The notes under the pieces were generated by a model that was not told the origin of the DNA, searched no databases, and saw only the letters and a list, made by a program, of their open reading frames with translations. Positions 27,260 to 36,125 of a DNA stretch of 64,000 bases are shown piece after piece. Source of the stretch: Mucilaginibacter ginsenosidivorax (GTDB lineage Bacteria; Bacteroidota; Bacteroidia; Sphingobacteriales; Sphingobacteriaceae); contig NZ_CP042437.1 of NCBI RefSeq assembly GCF_007971525.1, positions 6,510,001 to 6,574,000 of the forward strand, written 5' to 3'. The position numbers and the translations under genes are program-made. Every line of letters starts with the position of its first letter. Positions within the stretch are counted from its first letter, which is position 1.

Positions 27260-27754
27260 ATGACGCGCATTGGCCTGATATCCGATACCCACAGTTACCT
27301 TGATGAAGCTGTTTTTAAACATTTTGAGAACTGCGATGAGATTTGGCATGCCGGCGATTTTGGTACCATCGACCTGGCCGATCAACTGGCAGGCTTTAAA
27401 CCGTTAAAAGGTGTGTATGGTAATATTGATGGGAAAGATATACGTATTGTTTACCCCGAAAATCTACGCTTTAACTGCGAGGGGGTAGATGTATGGATGA
27501 CCCACATCGGCGGATATCCGGGGCGGTATAGCCAGCAAATCAAGACTGAAATTTATAGCAACCCACCCAAATTGTTCATTACCGGCCATTCGCACATTTT
27601 AAAAGTGATGCCCGATAAAAAACTGCAATTGCTGCATCTTAATCCTGGTGCGGCCGGCAAGCAAGGCTGGCACAAAGTACGTACCCTCATGCGCTTTAAT
27701 ATCGATGGCGATAAGATCCAGGATTTGCAGGTGATAGAACTGGCAGGGCGCTAA
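27260..27754 (+). CDS. YfcE/MJ0936-type metallophosphoesterase
   Basis: A 164-residue two-metal phosphodiesterase. Conserved metal ligands appear in order: SDTH (Asp and His, near residue 8), AGDFG (near 35), GNID (near 56, usually GNCD or GNND), MTHIG (near 83) and TGHSH (near 108), followed by NPGAAG. Substrates of the family include model phosphodiesters; the natural one is uncertain. The start is ATG 27260 just after a -7-like TATCTTTA; the longer frame has no support. Confidence 0.88.
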   Translation: MTRIGLISDTHSYLDEAVFKHFENCDEIWHAGDFGTIDLADQLAGFKPLKGVYGNIDGKDIRIVYPENLRFNCEGVDVWMTHIGGYPGRYSQQIKTEIYSNPPKLFITGHSHILKVMPDKKLQLLHLNPGAAGKQGWHKVRTLMRFNIDGDKIQDLQVIELAGR

Positions 27755-27825
27755 GATTATTCATAGTTAATGGATCATGGCTTTTTTATCTTAAAACAAA
27801 CAATCATCCCGATCCGTCATTCCCC

Positions 27826-27934
27826 CTAACGACTAACGACTAACGACTAACGACTAACGACTAACGACTAACGACTAACGACTAACGACTAACGACTAAC
27901 GACTAACGACTAACGACTAACGACTAACGACTAA
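27826..27934. repeat. Heptanucleotide tandem repeat CTAACGA
   Basis: Fifteen full copies plus four bases of a strictly conserved 7-bp unit fill the gap between the convergent yfcE-like and rnhA genes; the first interruption is at 27935. There are no spacers, so this is not a CRISPR array. Confidence 0.95.
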
Positions 27935-27937
27935 TGA

Positions 27938-28396
27938 TTACTTCGCGTTTTCCACCTCAAAAACAGAGTCGATAAGCAATGGCGCGCGCTTGCCGGCGGC
28001 TACGGCCAACTGGTCGCAACGCTCATTCTCGGGATGGCCATTGTGGCCACGTACCCAGGTAAATTTGATTTGATGGAGTTTGCTTACATTTAAATAGCGC
28101 ATCCAAAGGTCCTTGTTTTTTTTGCCGGCAAAACCTTTGGCAACCCAACCGTTAACCCAGCGCTTTTCGATAGAATCGATCACGTATTTAGAGTCGGAAA
28201 AGATCATAACCTGCTGGTTAGGCGTCTTTAACGCTTCGAGGCCCTTAATAACAGCCATCAGTTCCATGCGGTTATTAGTGGTTTTTCGAAAACCTTCGGA
28301 TAGCTCCTTATAATGCTGCCCCGAACGCAATATCACGCCATATCCGCCTGGCCCGGGGTTACCGCTTGATGCACCGTCTGTAAATATCTCGATCAT
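27938..28396 (-). CDS. rnhA: Ribonuclease HI
   Basis: RNase HI degrades RNA in RNA-DNA hybrids. The 152-residue protein has all catalytic residues: Asp in FTDGASSGNPG, Glu in NNRMELMA, Asp in FSDSKYV and the final Asp in RGHNGHPENERCDQLA, with the flexible His loop. A -7 element TATATTTG (reading leftwards, 28408-28401) lies only 4 nt from the ATG, implying a leaderless or nearly leaderless message. Confidence 0.95.
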   Translation of the reverse strand: MIEIFTDGASSGNPGPGGYGVILRSGQHYKELSEGFRKTTNNRMELMAVIKGLEALKTPNQQVMIFSDSKYVIDSIEKRWVNGWVAKGFAGKKNKDLWMRYLNVSKLHQIKFTWVRGHNGHPENERCDQLAVAAGKRAPLLIDSVFEVENAK

Positions 28397-28429
28397 TTTG
28401 CAAATATAGTAATTGCCTACAAAGCCATA

Positions 28430-28518
28430 AGCCCCCTAACCCCCTAAAGGGGGAACAATGACAGAATGTATGATGGATATGCTAATCAAAAAACTCCCCT
28501 TCAGGGGGCTGGGGGGGT
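28430..28518. repeat. C/G-tract inverted repeat (agccccctaacccc type)
   Basis: AGCCCCC (28430-28436) pairs with GGGGGCT (28504-28510), and CCCCCT-AA-AGGGGG forms an internal hairpin. It lies between copA and rnhA and touches the copA stop. It may weakly terminate the copA transcript. Confidence 0.5.
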
Positions 28519-30626
28519 CAGCTTACCTTCTTTACCTTCAACCTCAACGAATTACCAATTACCACCACATCGGAAAAAGCCATGGCAAAGGCACCCACCA
28601 TCGGGTTTAAAAAGCCGAAGGCAGCTACCGGGATAGCTATAATATTGTAGGCAAATGCCCAAAATAGGTTTTGTTTAATAGTAAGTAGCGTATGCTTGCT
28701 GATCTGTAAAAACTTAATAACCGAATGCAAATCAGTATTTAACAACACTACACTGGCCGATTGGATAGCCACCTGGCTTGCATCGTTCATGGATACACCT
28801 ACGTCGGCCTTGGTAAGGGCAGGGGCATCGTTAATGCCATCGCCAATCATAATGGTTTTGCCTTTTTGTTTGTAAATATCAATTACTTTAAGTTTCTCAT
28901 CTGGCAGCTTTTCGGAGTGAACTTCGGTAATTCCTATCTGGCTTGCAACTTTAAGGCAGCGGTTTTGTTTGTCGCCACTTAAAAGTACAGGGATAATGTT
29001 CATCTTTTTAAGTTTCGATATTAATAAAGCAGTTTCGGGCTTAATTTCATCGTCTATAGCAATCTGGGCCAGCAGGCTTTGATTTTTAAACAGCGAAAGG
29101 TTAAAGTGATCTTGCGTGTTTTGTTTTGCAGTACCCAAAAAGTAGTGGTTGCCATTTACATCTTCAGCACGCATCCCCAAGCCCTTTTCTTCCTGCACAG
29201 ACTTTAAGATCACTTTTTGTTGAGACATGCTTTTTATCTCCTGTACCAATGATCTGGCTATAGGGTGGTTTGACCGTTCTTCAATAGCGGTAATTATCCC
29301 CCGAATTAGTTCCACGTCGGCGCCAACTTCTGCCTTAATCTCGTTTATGGTGAATTTTCCGGTGGTCAGGGTGCCCGTTTTATCAAAAACTACGTATTTG
29401 GTATTTGCAACAGCTTCGATAGTATCCCCGCCTTTAATCAGGATGCCATTTTTAGCGGCGCGGCCTAACCCCACCATAACTGCAGTAGGTGTGGCCAGCC
29501 CCATAGCGCAAGGGCACGATATTACCAGTACGGCAATGGCATTCATTAATGATTTTTGTATGCCCAGGCCGGCAGCAAAATAGGTGAGCACAAATGTGAG
29601 CAACGCTATCAATATCACCGCAGGCACAAATATAGATGCCACTTTATCGCCCAGCTTTTGTACCGGTGGTTTGGCTGCCTGGGCCTTTTTCATCAAATCG
29701 ATAATTTGCGACAGGATGGTATTTGAGCCAACTTTGGTGGCCAGCATATGGAAGTTGCCATTTATTACTATAGTGCCGCCAATTACTTTATCGTATTTAT
29801 CTTTTTCAACGGGAATGCTTTCGCCGGTAAGCATAGCTTCGTCAACAGAGACATTCCCTGAAAGGATCTCGCCGTCAACGGGTACCTTATCACCCTGGTT
29901 TACCACGAGCGTATCCCCCGGGCGAACATCTTTGGCGCTGATTACTTCTATAACGCCGTTAACTATCCTGTTGGCATTTACCTGCTGAATTTTAATCAGA
30001 TCCTTTACAGCCGATGTAGTTTGCGTAACCGACCGTTTCTCAAACACGTTACCCAGCAGTACCAAGGTTATAATGGTAGCACAGGTTTCATAAAATTGGT
30101 ATTGCGCTCCCAAACCCTGTATAGTACCAACAAGGCTGTATATAAATGCCGATGTAGAACCAATAAATATCAGTACATCCATATTTGGTACGCCGCCTTT
30201 TACCGAGCTCCAGGCGCTTTTACCAAAATGCAGGCAGCCCACTATAAAAACCGGAATACATAAAAGTAGCTGCACAATGGGTTGATGCAAAAAATGCCAT
30301 GGCAGCAGCATATGCAGTAAAAGTGGCGCTGTAAAAGCGGCGCAGAAGATAAATTTGTTCTCCACCAGCTCATAAAATGCCGGCGAATGCAGGTTTATAT
30401 CGTCAATTACTTTAAATCCTAAATTTTCTATCCCTTTTATTACTTCGGGTAGTTTGGACTCGTCGTCGGTTGAGAATTTTACTTCTTCGCCCGCAAAATC
30501 AACCAGTATATTATGTAACCCTTTTTTTTCGAGGAGTTTATGGATTGACATGGCGCAATTATTACAGTGCATTCCAGTCACGTTCAGTTCAATTAATTGC
30601 TCGGCCATAGCTACAAATTTAGCCAT
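28518..30626 (-). CDS. copA: Copper-translocating P1B-type ATPase
   Basis: This inner-membrane pump exports Cu(I) using ATP. One N-terminal heavy-metal-binding domain carries GMHCNNC near residue 19. The eight-helix core includes the ion-path CPC in VISCPCAMGLATPTA (near 370), the phosphorylated Asp in FDKTGTLTTG (near 413), the P1B-type HP motif in RSNHPIARS and GDGINDAPALTKADVGVS. The CPC form indicates Cu+ or Ag+ rather than Zn2+. The start may instead be ATG 30608 (MAEQLIE). No copper chaperone or regulator lies beside it. Confidence 0.93.
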   Translation of the reverse strand: MAKFVAMAEQLIELNVTGMHCNNCAMSIHKLLEKKGLHNILVDFAGEEVKFSTDDESKLPEVIKGIENLGFKVIDDINLHSPAFYELVENKFIFCAAFTAPLLLHMLLPWHFLHQPIVQLLLCIPVFIVGCLHFGKSAWSSVKGGVPNMDVLIFIGSTSAFIYSLVGTIQGLGAQYQFYETCATIITLVLLGNVFEKRSVTQTTSAVKDLIKIQQVNANRIVNGVIEVISAKDVRPGDTLVVNQGDKVPVDGEILSGNVSVDEAMLTGESIPVEKDKYDKVIGGTIVINGNFHMLATKVGSNTILSQIIDLMKKAQAAKPPVQKLGDKVASIFVPAVILIALLTFVLTYFAAGLGIQKSLMNAIAVLVISCPCAMGLATPTAVMVGLGRAAKNGILIKGGDTIEAVANTKYVVFDKTGTLTTGKFTINEIKAEVGADVELIRGIITAIEERSNHPIARSLVQEIKSMSQQKVILKSVQEEKGLGMRAEDVNGNHYFLGTAKQNTQDHFNLSLFKNQSLLAQIAIDDEIKPETALLISKLKKMNIIPVLLSGDKQNRCLKVASQIGITEVHSEKLPDEKLKVIDIYKQKGKTIMIGDGINDAPALTKADVGVSMNDASQVAIQSASVVLLNTDLHSVIKFLQISKHTLLTIKQNLFWAFAYNIIAIPVAAFGFLNPMVGAFAMAFSDVVVIGNSLRLKVKKVS

Positions 30627-30681
30627 TAATAATAATCATTCTAAATAAATGAGGTAAGGTTAATGTAATTTTAAAAAAGAG

Positions 30682-30712
30682 TTTGCAAATAGGCCGAAGA
30701 TTTCTATTTTTG
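30682..30712 (+). promoter_or_regulatory. tRNA-His promoter
   Basis: TTTG (30682-30685) and TATTTTTG (30705-30712) are 19 nt apart, a perfect Bacteroidota promoter, ending 12 nt before the mature tRNA. Confidence 0.8.
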
Positions 30713-30724
30713 CACTCTCCAAAC

Positions 30725-30799
30725 GGTAGATGTAGCTCAGTTGGTTAGAGCATCGGTTTGTGGTACCGAGGGTCGTGGGTTCGAGCCCCATCATTTACC
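30725..30799 (+). tRNA. tRNA-His (anticodon GTG)
   Basis: The acceptor stem GTAGATG (30726-30732) pairs with CATTTAC (30792-30798). The D arm is GCTC...GAGC, the anticodon stem TCGGT/ACCGA encloses TTGTGGT with anticodon GTG, and the T arm GTGGG-TTCGAGC-CCCAT is complete. The extra 5' G (30725) facing the discriminator C (30799) is the identity mark of tRNA-His. CCA is not encoded. Confidence 0.97.
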
Positions 30800-30808
30800 C
30801 CGAGTTTT

Positions 30809-30838
30809 AAAGGTTATCTGAAAAGATAACCTTTTTTT
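30809..30838 (+). terminator. tRNA-His terminator
   Basis: AAAGGTTATCT (30809-30819) and AGATAACCTTT (30824-30834) form an 11-bp stem with a GAAA loop, followed by a T-run. It directly follows the tRNA. Confidence 0.88.
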
Positions 30839-30839
30839 A

Positions 30840-31304
30840 TGGTATTGATTAATTAGCAGGTGATTATCAATTCAATAAAGTAGTAGTCAGCTTCTTTTTT
30901 CGAGATCAAAATAATCCATGTTTGCGGGTATCATGGAAAAAGATATATTGTATATGCCCGTAGTACCTGGAATATTCGTGCGGGCCTAATTCTTTGGTAG
31001 CCCAAAGCTGATTTGCTACTTGGCATTACGAAACATCTTATTCAAATTTAATAGTATTTAAACAAGGTTGCTACAAAAAATGCCTGAATTTTCGTTAACT
31101 ACGATATTTATTTATACTGTTAGCATTAATTATTCAGCAGTATTGGAGCAGTAGTGATTTAAAATTTAAAAAATTTAGAACTTACCAAGCATGGGATATC
31201 GCGCGGCTCCTCTTTAGTTTGTGATATCAAATTATGGTTTAGGTCTAACAGAACCTATTCCTGAAGAATAAAGTTGTAGCATCTGAAACTGCAGAAACAA
31301 ATAC
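30840..31304. other. 465-bp region without a recognised gene
   Basis: No convincing reading frame, RNA or repeat was seen between the tRNA-His terminator and the GNAT gene. It marks the left edge of the exopolysaccharide region. Confidence 0.5.
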
Positions 31305-31742
31305 TTACAGTTGTTTAAACATAAATACGTACTGGTCTGCTGCCAGCAGGTCGAGACTTTCATAAAAGTTAAATGCAGGGAGGTATCTGTTTGTCATTAA
31401 TGCCAGTAGTTCAATTTGATTTTCCTTAGCATATTCCTCGCAATAGGACATTAGTTTTCTACCGTATCCATTTTTTTGAGCATTTTTGCTCACAAAAAGC
31501 TCGTCGACCATTAATTGGTCATTGGTCCACCATGTTTTTTTATGTCCTAAAATTGCAGCAACGGCAGCAGCATTATCATATATTATAAATCCTATAAATT
31601 TAATGTTATTTACAAGCTCTGAAAGGTATGCGTGCGCTTTTTCAGCAGTCCAATTACAGTTCCATGGTGGAGAATTATAAGCATCTACAAAAACTTTTGC
31701 GCAATCATCAACATGATTTTCTGTTATCGATATTATTTCCAT
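31305..31742 (-). CDS. GNAT-family N-acetyltransferase
   Basis: A 145-residue acetyltransferase. The core reads VDELFVSKNAQKNGYGRKLMSYCEEYAKENQIELLALMTN, which contains the acetyl-CoA loop QKNGYGRKL, then FYESLDLLAADQYVFMFK at the C-terminus. The substrate is unknown. It starts 9 nt after the stop of the following glycosyltransferase gene (both leftward), so it may be the last gene of the exopolysaccharide operon. Confidence 0.85.
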   Translation of the reverse strand: MEIISITENHVDDCAKVFVDAYNSPPWNCNWTAEKAHAYLSELVNNIKFIGFIIYDNAAAVAAILGHKKTWWTNDQLMVDELFVSKNAQKNGYGRKLMSYCEEYAKENQIELLALMTNRYLPAFNFYESLDLLAADQYVFMFKQL

Positions 31743-31751
31743 AAAAACAAG

Positions 31752-32894
31752 TTAAATTAATTCCTCCTGGAATTTAGGGCTGCCCACATAGGCAGTCGTG
31801 AGCTGATGCTTTAATGCTGCCGGGTCATAAATTTGCTGGTAAAAGGCAAAAGCGTTGGCTTTTAAAGGTTCTATTGTAGAGGCGTCGAGATTGTTTATTC
31901 TTTCCATAATTGAGTATGGCTCACCGTTATTGAAACTAAGGCTTGTTACATTATCTATTATCAATTCCTTAAAAAATGGAATATCAGAAACAAGCGATGG
32001 CACCCTGAAGTAATACGGAATAGATAAAATACCCGATTGCGTGCCGGATATGTATGGAAAAGCTACACAAAAAGCGTTGGTAAACAAACTCTTTATTTCT
32101 TCGTCATCTATATAACGGTTAATGAATATTACATTTGATTCCTTTTGCAAATTCCGTTCAAAATAAATATGTCCTTTACCTGCTATTACCAAATGCCGGT
32201 TTGAGGCAACTTTATTATCGTTTATAAAAGCATTATATAAAATATCAACCCCTTTATATTGCTCAACCTGCCCAAAAAACAAAATGTAATTATTAATGCC
32301 CTTTAATTCCGGAGGGGTTACATTGCCTGTTTTAATTATTTCTGTAACCAGCGTAGGGAAACCGTGATAGTAAACATGCTTTTTTAAAAAATTCGCCAGC
32401 ATCCAGTTGTACTGGTATTTACTACAGGTTACCAGGTTGTCTGTTTTTTTTATGAGATAGGTTACCCTCATTTTTACCAGCAAAGTACGTAAAAGCCAGC
32501 TTATCACATTTTTGTAAACCTTCTCGTGAAAAAAAAGGTCGTGAACGGTGTAATAAACTTTAGCCCGCTTTTTTAATCGCTTTAGATGAAGCGCCAGCGA
32601 CGAATCCTCTGTTAATAGATGAATTACTTCAATTTTATTTTCCAGGCAAACCTTATCAATAGTTTTCAACAACTGCCTCGGAAATATGTTGTGGAGCAGG
32701 CCGCTAAACCTATTTTCAGGAAAATCTAAAAAGGTGTAATTATCACCGTTAGGTTTAAGCGCTCTCCGGTAATCGCATTTAGATGTGCATACAAATATAC
32801 CATAGGTGTCTTCATCGCGCATTGTATTTACAATGGTGGCGGCAAATGGTAACAACCCGGCGTAAAATTCTGAACAGACGAATAATTTTTTCAT
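31752..32894 (-). CDS. Glycosyltransferase, GT-B fold
   Basis: A 380-residue sugar transferase of the GT4-like type. The C-terminal nucleotide-sugar half is seen as YILFFGQVEQYKGVDILYNAF, LVIAGKGH, and an end motif FPYISGTQSGILSIPYYFRVPSLVSD, similar to the E-x7-E region though the first Glu is not obvious. It has no signal peptide or clear membrane helix, so it would act at the cytoplasmic face. It lies 70 nt downstream of the wzc-like gene and probably adds one sugar of the repeat unit. Confidence 0.8.
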   Translation of the reverse strand: MKKLFVCSEFYAGLLPFAATIVNTMRDEDTYGIFVCTSKCDYRRALKPNGDNYTFLDFPENRFSGLLHNIFPRQLLKTIDKVCLENKIEVIHLLTEDSSLALHLKRLKKRAKVYYTVHDLFFHEKVYKNVISWLLRTLLVKMRVTYLIKKTDNLVTCSKYQYNWMLANFLKKHVYYHGFPTLVTEIIKTGNVTPPELKGINNYILFFGQVEQYKGVDILYNAFINDNKVASNRHLVIAGKGHIYFERNLQKESNVIFINRYIDDEEIKSLFTNAFCVAFPYISGTQSGILSIPYYFRVPSLVSDIPFFKELIIDNVTSLSFNNGEPYSIMERINNLDASTIEPLKANAFAFYQQIYDPAALKHQLTTAYVGSPKFQEELI

Positions 32895-32964
32895 TTAAAA
32901 CCGATAGTACACGAGATAGTGGTTATTTAAGCACATCTCCTGTTTTGCTAATATTCGGGTTACA

Positions 32965-35292
32965 TTATCCCGCTGCGGGAATTGCCTTATAATAAGAGTT
33001 ATCATACTCATAACCGTAGCCAAATTTTTTCACATCCACACCGTTAAAAACAATTTGGATGTTAGGCAGCTTATTTTCTTTAACCAACGCCCGGATAAAC
33101 TTCAGTTCGCTTTTCCGGGTAATTCCTTGTCTGACAACATACAGCGTAACGTCACTTATGCGCGCTATAATATGGGCATCAGCAACCAGGTGTACCGGAG
33201 GGCTATCGATAATAATATCGCTGTAAATATTTTTTAACTCTGCAATCAATTCGCCCAATCTGCCGTTTTCCAGCAATTCGGTTGGGTTTGAAATAAATGA
33301 GCCGCTACTGATGATATCAAGTGCCGGGTTAATGCCCGATGGTTGAATGATTTTTTTTAACGTAGTTTTCCCGTTAAGATAATCAGAAATCCCCTCATGT
33401 TTTTTCGATAACTTAAAAAGGTCTTTAATTGCCGATCGTCTTAAGTCCAACTCTAATATTATCGTTTTTTTGCCGGTATTGGCCAACGACAGCCCCAGGT
33501 TACCAGTGATAAAGCTTTTGCCTTCGTTTGAAACGCTTGATGTGATCAGGGTTACATGCGAGTGGTTATCGGGATTATAAAGCCCATACAATTTGGTTCT
33601 CAGGCTCCGGAATTGCTCTGTTACCAAACCACTTTTTGGCGTTATACCTGGTGTTTTTCTGTCTAAAGCTACCTCTGATAAAACAGGCACCTCAATTACG
33701 TTTTCAACATCCTTAGGATCCAATACTACGCCCCTGAATAAATGTATTATGTAAATAGCTATTGCCGGCAGCACAATGCCCAAAATTAAGGCAACAAGGT
33801 ATATTAATTTTTTATTTGGCCATTTTGATGGTAAAGCATGAGCGGTATCAAGCACTTTATAATTTGATAACGTAGTTGCGTAGCTTAAAGAAACTTCTTC
33901 GCGTTTTTGCAGCAGGTATACATACAGATTTTCTTTGATAGATTGCTGCCGTTTAATGCTGATAAACTGGCGTTCCTGGGTAGGGAGGTTTGATATTGAA
34001 GATTCGGAACTTGAGCTTTGCGACTGGAGTTTACTTTGGGCATTAAGCAATGAAGCCTTAATATTTTTTACGTTTTCTTTAATTGCAGCTTTGGTTGTTT
34101 TAATTTGCGAATTGATCTCTTCAAAATCGGGATTAGTCTCTGGCGTGGTAGCCAGTAACTGGTCGTGCTGTAGCTGTAGCTGTGAAAGCTTTTCAACTGA
34201 GCTTATCAGCGAAGGATCATTTATACCTATTACAGCCGGAGCTTTATCTGCCGTATGAGGCGAATTTACAAACCGCTCGATACCTTCAATAACGCTTAAC
34301 TGAACGTTAATTTCGCTAAGGCGGCTATCGTTAGTTTGTAGTTTCTCCAGTTCAAATTTTGCATCCGAGGTAATATCGGTGAGCCTGTTGGAGCTTTTAA
34401 AATTAGCAATATTTTTTTCAACGCCATTTAGCTCGCCGGTTAGTGAAGCCAGGCGCTGATCGATAAAACTAATTGTATTTTGCGTTTCCTTGTTTTTGTC
34501 GGCTATTTCGTCCTGGTTGTAAACCTGTATCAGGTGGTTAATAATATCCTTGCCTTTTTGCCTGTCGGTGGTGCTGAAGGTAAGGTCGACCGCGGTAGCC
34601 AGTTTATCTTCAAGGCTCGCATCAATGTTTTTTTGATAATAGTCCGTTAGCTTATCAGCATCAAGTAACGATACCTTAATAGTTTTATCTTTAAACGAAG
34701 CAATGTTAGCCGCCGGCACAAGTTTCCAGGTGCCAATTCCTGTGTGCATAACGTCATTAAACGAATATTGCTTGTAGTCCCCATCCGTTTTCATCAGGAA
34801 GGTTCTATCGTCTTTGACCTGTATCAGCGTTTTGATTTTATCGTCGGCATCTGCATTGGGCTTAATAAAAATCAGTTTAAAGGGCATCGAAGCGTAAAGA
34901 TCTTTGTATAACAAGCCGTTTTTTTGCTGGTAACTTACATTTAGCTGAAGGTCATTAATAACCTGGTTAATCAGTTTAGCCGATTTCAACTTAGCAAGTT
35001 CATTTTCTACAACATCAGCGGTTTTAGGAAGGTCGATCTTATCTAAAACAGATTGATTGGCGTCGGGCTTATCTGCATCTTTCGGAATATTTACCAGCAA
35101 GGTGGCCTTTACCTGGTAAACCGGATCGGCAATTTGCATATATGCAAACGCTATAATAAGCATCAATATAGTAGTTGCTAAAATAACAGGCCAGTTAAAA
35201 ATGTATTTAGCAAAAAGCGACTTTAAACTAACTGATGAGTTTTTTTCCTTTTCTGTGGCAAAAGTTAAAAACTGTGCGGGGTTGTTGCTCAT
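32965..35292 (-). CDS. Wzc-like polysaccharide co-polymerase and tyrosine autokinase
   Basis: The 775-residue inner-membrane protein controls chain length and export. A Wzz domain with two membrane segments (near 35-55 and 500-520) flanks a periplasmic coiled-coil region, then a BY-kinase domain. Walker A is SVSNEGKS near 588, Walker A' reads IILELDLRR with Glu in place of the usual first Asp, and Walker B is DIIIDSPPV near 693. The end has a tyrosine cluster (GYGYEYDNSYYKAIP) that would be autophosphorylated. It starts 6 nt after the wza-like stop. Confidence 0.9.
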   Translation of the reverse strand: MSNNPAQFLTFATEKEKNSSVSLKSLFAKYIFNWPVILATTILMLIIAFAYMQIADPVYQVKATLLVNIPKDADKPDANQSVLDKIDLPKTADVVENELAKLKSAKLINQVINDLQLNVSYQQKNGLLYKDLYASMPFKLIFIKPNADADDKIKTLIQVKDDRTFLMKTDGDYKQYSFNDVMHTGIGTWKLVPAANIASFKDKTIKVSLLDADKLTDYYQKNIDASLEDKLATAVDLTFSTTDRQKGKDIINHLIQVYNQDEIADKNKETQNTISFIDQRLASLTGELNGVEKNIANFKSSNRLTDITSDAKFELEKLQTNDSRLSEINVQLSVIEGIERFVNSPHTADKAPAVIGINDPSLISSVEKLSQLQLQHDQLLATTPETNPDFEEINSQIKTTKAAIKENVKNIKASLLNAQSKLQSQSSSSESSISNLPTQERQFISIKRQQSIKENLYVYLLQKREEVSLSYATTLSNYKVLDTAHALPSKWPNKKLIYLVALILGIVLPAIAIYIIHLFRGVVLDPKDVENVIEVPVLSEVALDRKTPGITPKSGLVTEQFRSLRTKLYGLYNPDNHSHVTLITSSVSNEGKSFITGNLGLSLANTGKKTIILELDLRRSAIKDLFKLSKKHEGISDYLNGKTTLKKIIQPSGINPALDIISSGSFISNPTELLENGRLGELIAELKNIYSDIIIDSPPVHLVADAHIIARISDVTLYVVRQGITRKSELKFIRALVKENKLPNIQIVFNGVDVKKFGYGYEYDNSYYKAIPAAG

Positions 35293-35298
35293 AAAAAT

Positions 35299-36078
35299 TT
35301 AATTACGCGTTAACACTATAGCCACAACAGATAAAGCTGAAATGATTACTCCCAAAACAGGCAGTCCGTTGGCAACAAGCTTCGAGCGTCCCGGGGTAAC
35401 ATATATTTCGTCGTTGTTTTTGAGGTAGAAATAGGGCGAATTGTAGATGTTTTTTGACGTAAGATCGAGCTGTATGTATTTACGTTCTCCGTCTTCGTTT
35501 CGTATTAATAAAACTTTTTTACGCATACCGGTTATATTTAAATCCCCGGCCAGGGTAAGCGCCTGAATTACGGTAGGGTGTTCGTCAATAACATTGTAGG
35601 CATTGGGGCGGGCCACATCGCCATATACATACACTTTAAAATTCACTATCCTGATGTTTACAACCGGATCTTTTAAATAAGTAAGCAAGGCTTTACCCAG
35701 GCTTTCGGTTAGCTGCGTTGTGGTTAAGCCTGAAGCTTTTATTTCGCCGGCCAAAGGCAGGTGAATATTTCCATTACCATCAACCATATAACCTATAACC
35801 GGATTATCGGGCGATGTGTTATAAGCATTGCCATTTACACGGGCCAGGTTATAATTAAAAACAGCCGCCGATTCGGGGTTTCGGCTTGTTATGTTAATAC
35901 CCAGAATATCGCCGGTATGAATAAGATAATCGGAGTTATTGGTGATCTTTTCTGTCACAATTCCTTTTTTATCCAGATCCTTATAATAAGGAACATTTTT
36001 ATAGGATTGGCATGATGACAGGGCATATGTGATAAGCGAGAGGGCTATAAAGAATCTTTTAACTTTAGAAATGTTCAT
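35299..36078 (-). CDS. Wza-like polysaccharide export lipoprotein
   Basis: This outer-membrane export channel subunit has 259 residues from ATG 36078, with a lipoprotein signal ending ALSSC. The poly-export domain starts near YLIHTGDILGINITSRNPE and is followed by SLBB-like segments (VYVYGDVARPNAYNVIDEHPTVIQALTLAGD). A hydrophobic C-terminal stretch (VLGVIISALSVVAIVLT) is present, as in many Bacteroidota homologues. It precedes the wzc-like gene by 6 nt and would pair with it. Confidence 0.9.
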   Translation of the reverse strand: MNISKVKRFFIALSLITYALSSCQSYKNVPYYKDLDKKGIVTEKITNNSDYLIHTGDILGINITSRNPESAAVFNYNLARVNGNAYNTSPDNPVIGYMVDGNGNIHLPLAGEIKASGLTTTQLTESLGKALLTYLKDPVVNIRIVNFKVYVYGDVARPNAYNVIDEHPTVIQALTLAGDLNITGMRKKVLLIRNEDGERKYIQLDLTSKNIYNSPYFYLKNNDEIYVTPGRSKLVANGLPVLGVIISALSVVAIVLTRN

Positions 36079-36125
36079 TGATATTTTCTTTTTCAATTGT
36101 TTTAATACGTAATAATGCTTGATTG

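Noticed and set aside
27826..27934. Possible CRISPR array
   Set aside because: The repeat unit is only 7 bp and strictly contiguous with no spacers, and no cas genes are nearby.
30840..31304. Decayed gene or mobile element
   Set aside because: No inverted ends, no broken reading frame similar to a known protein and no repeat structure could be found.
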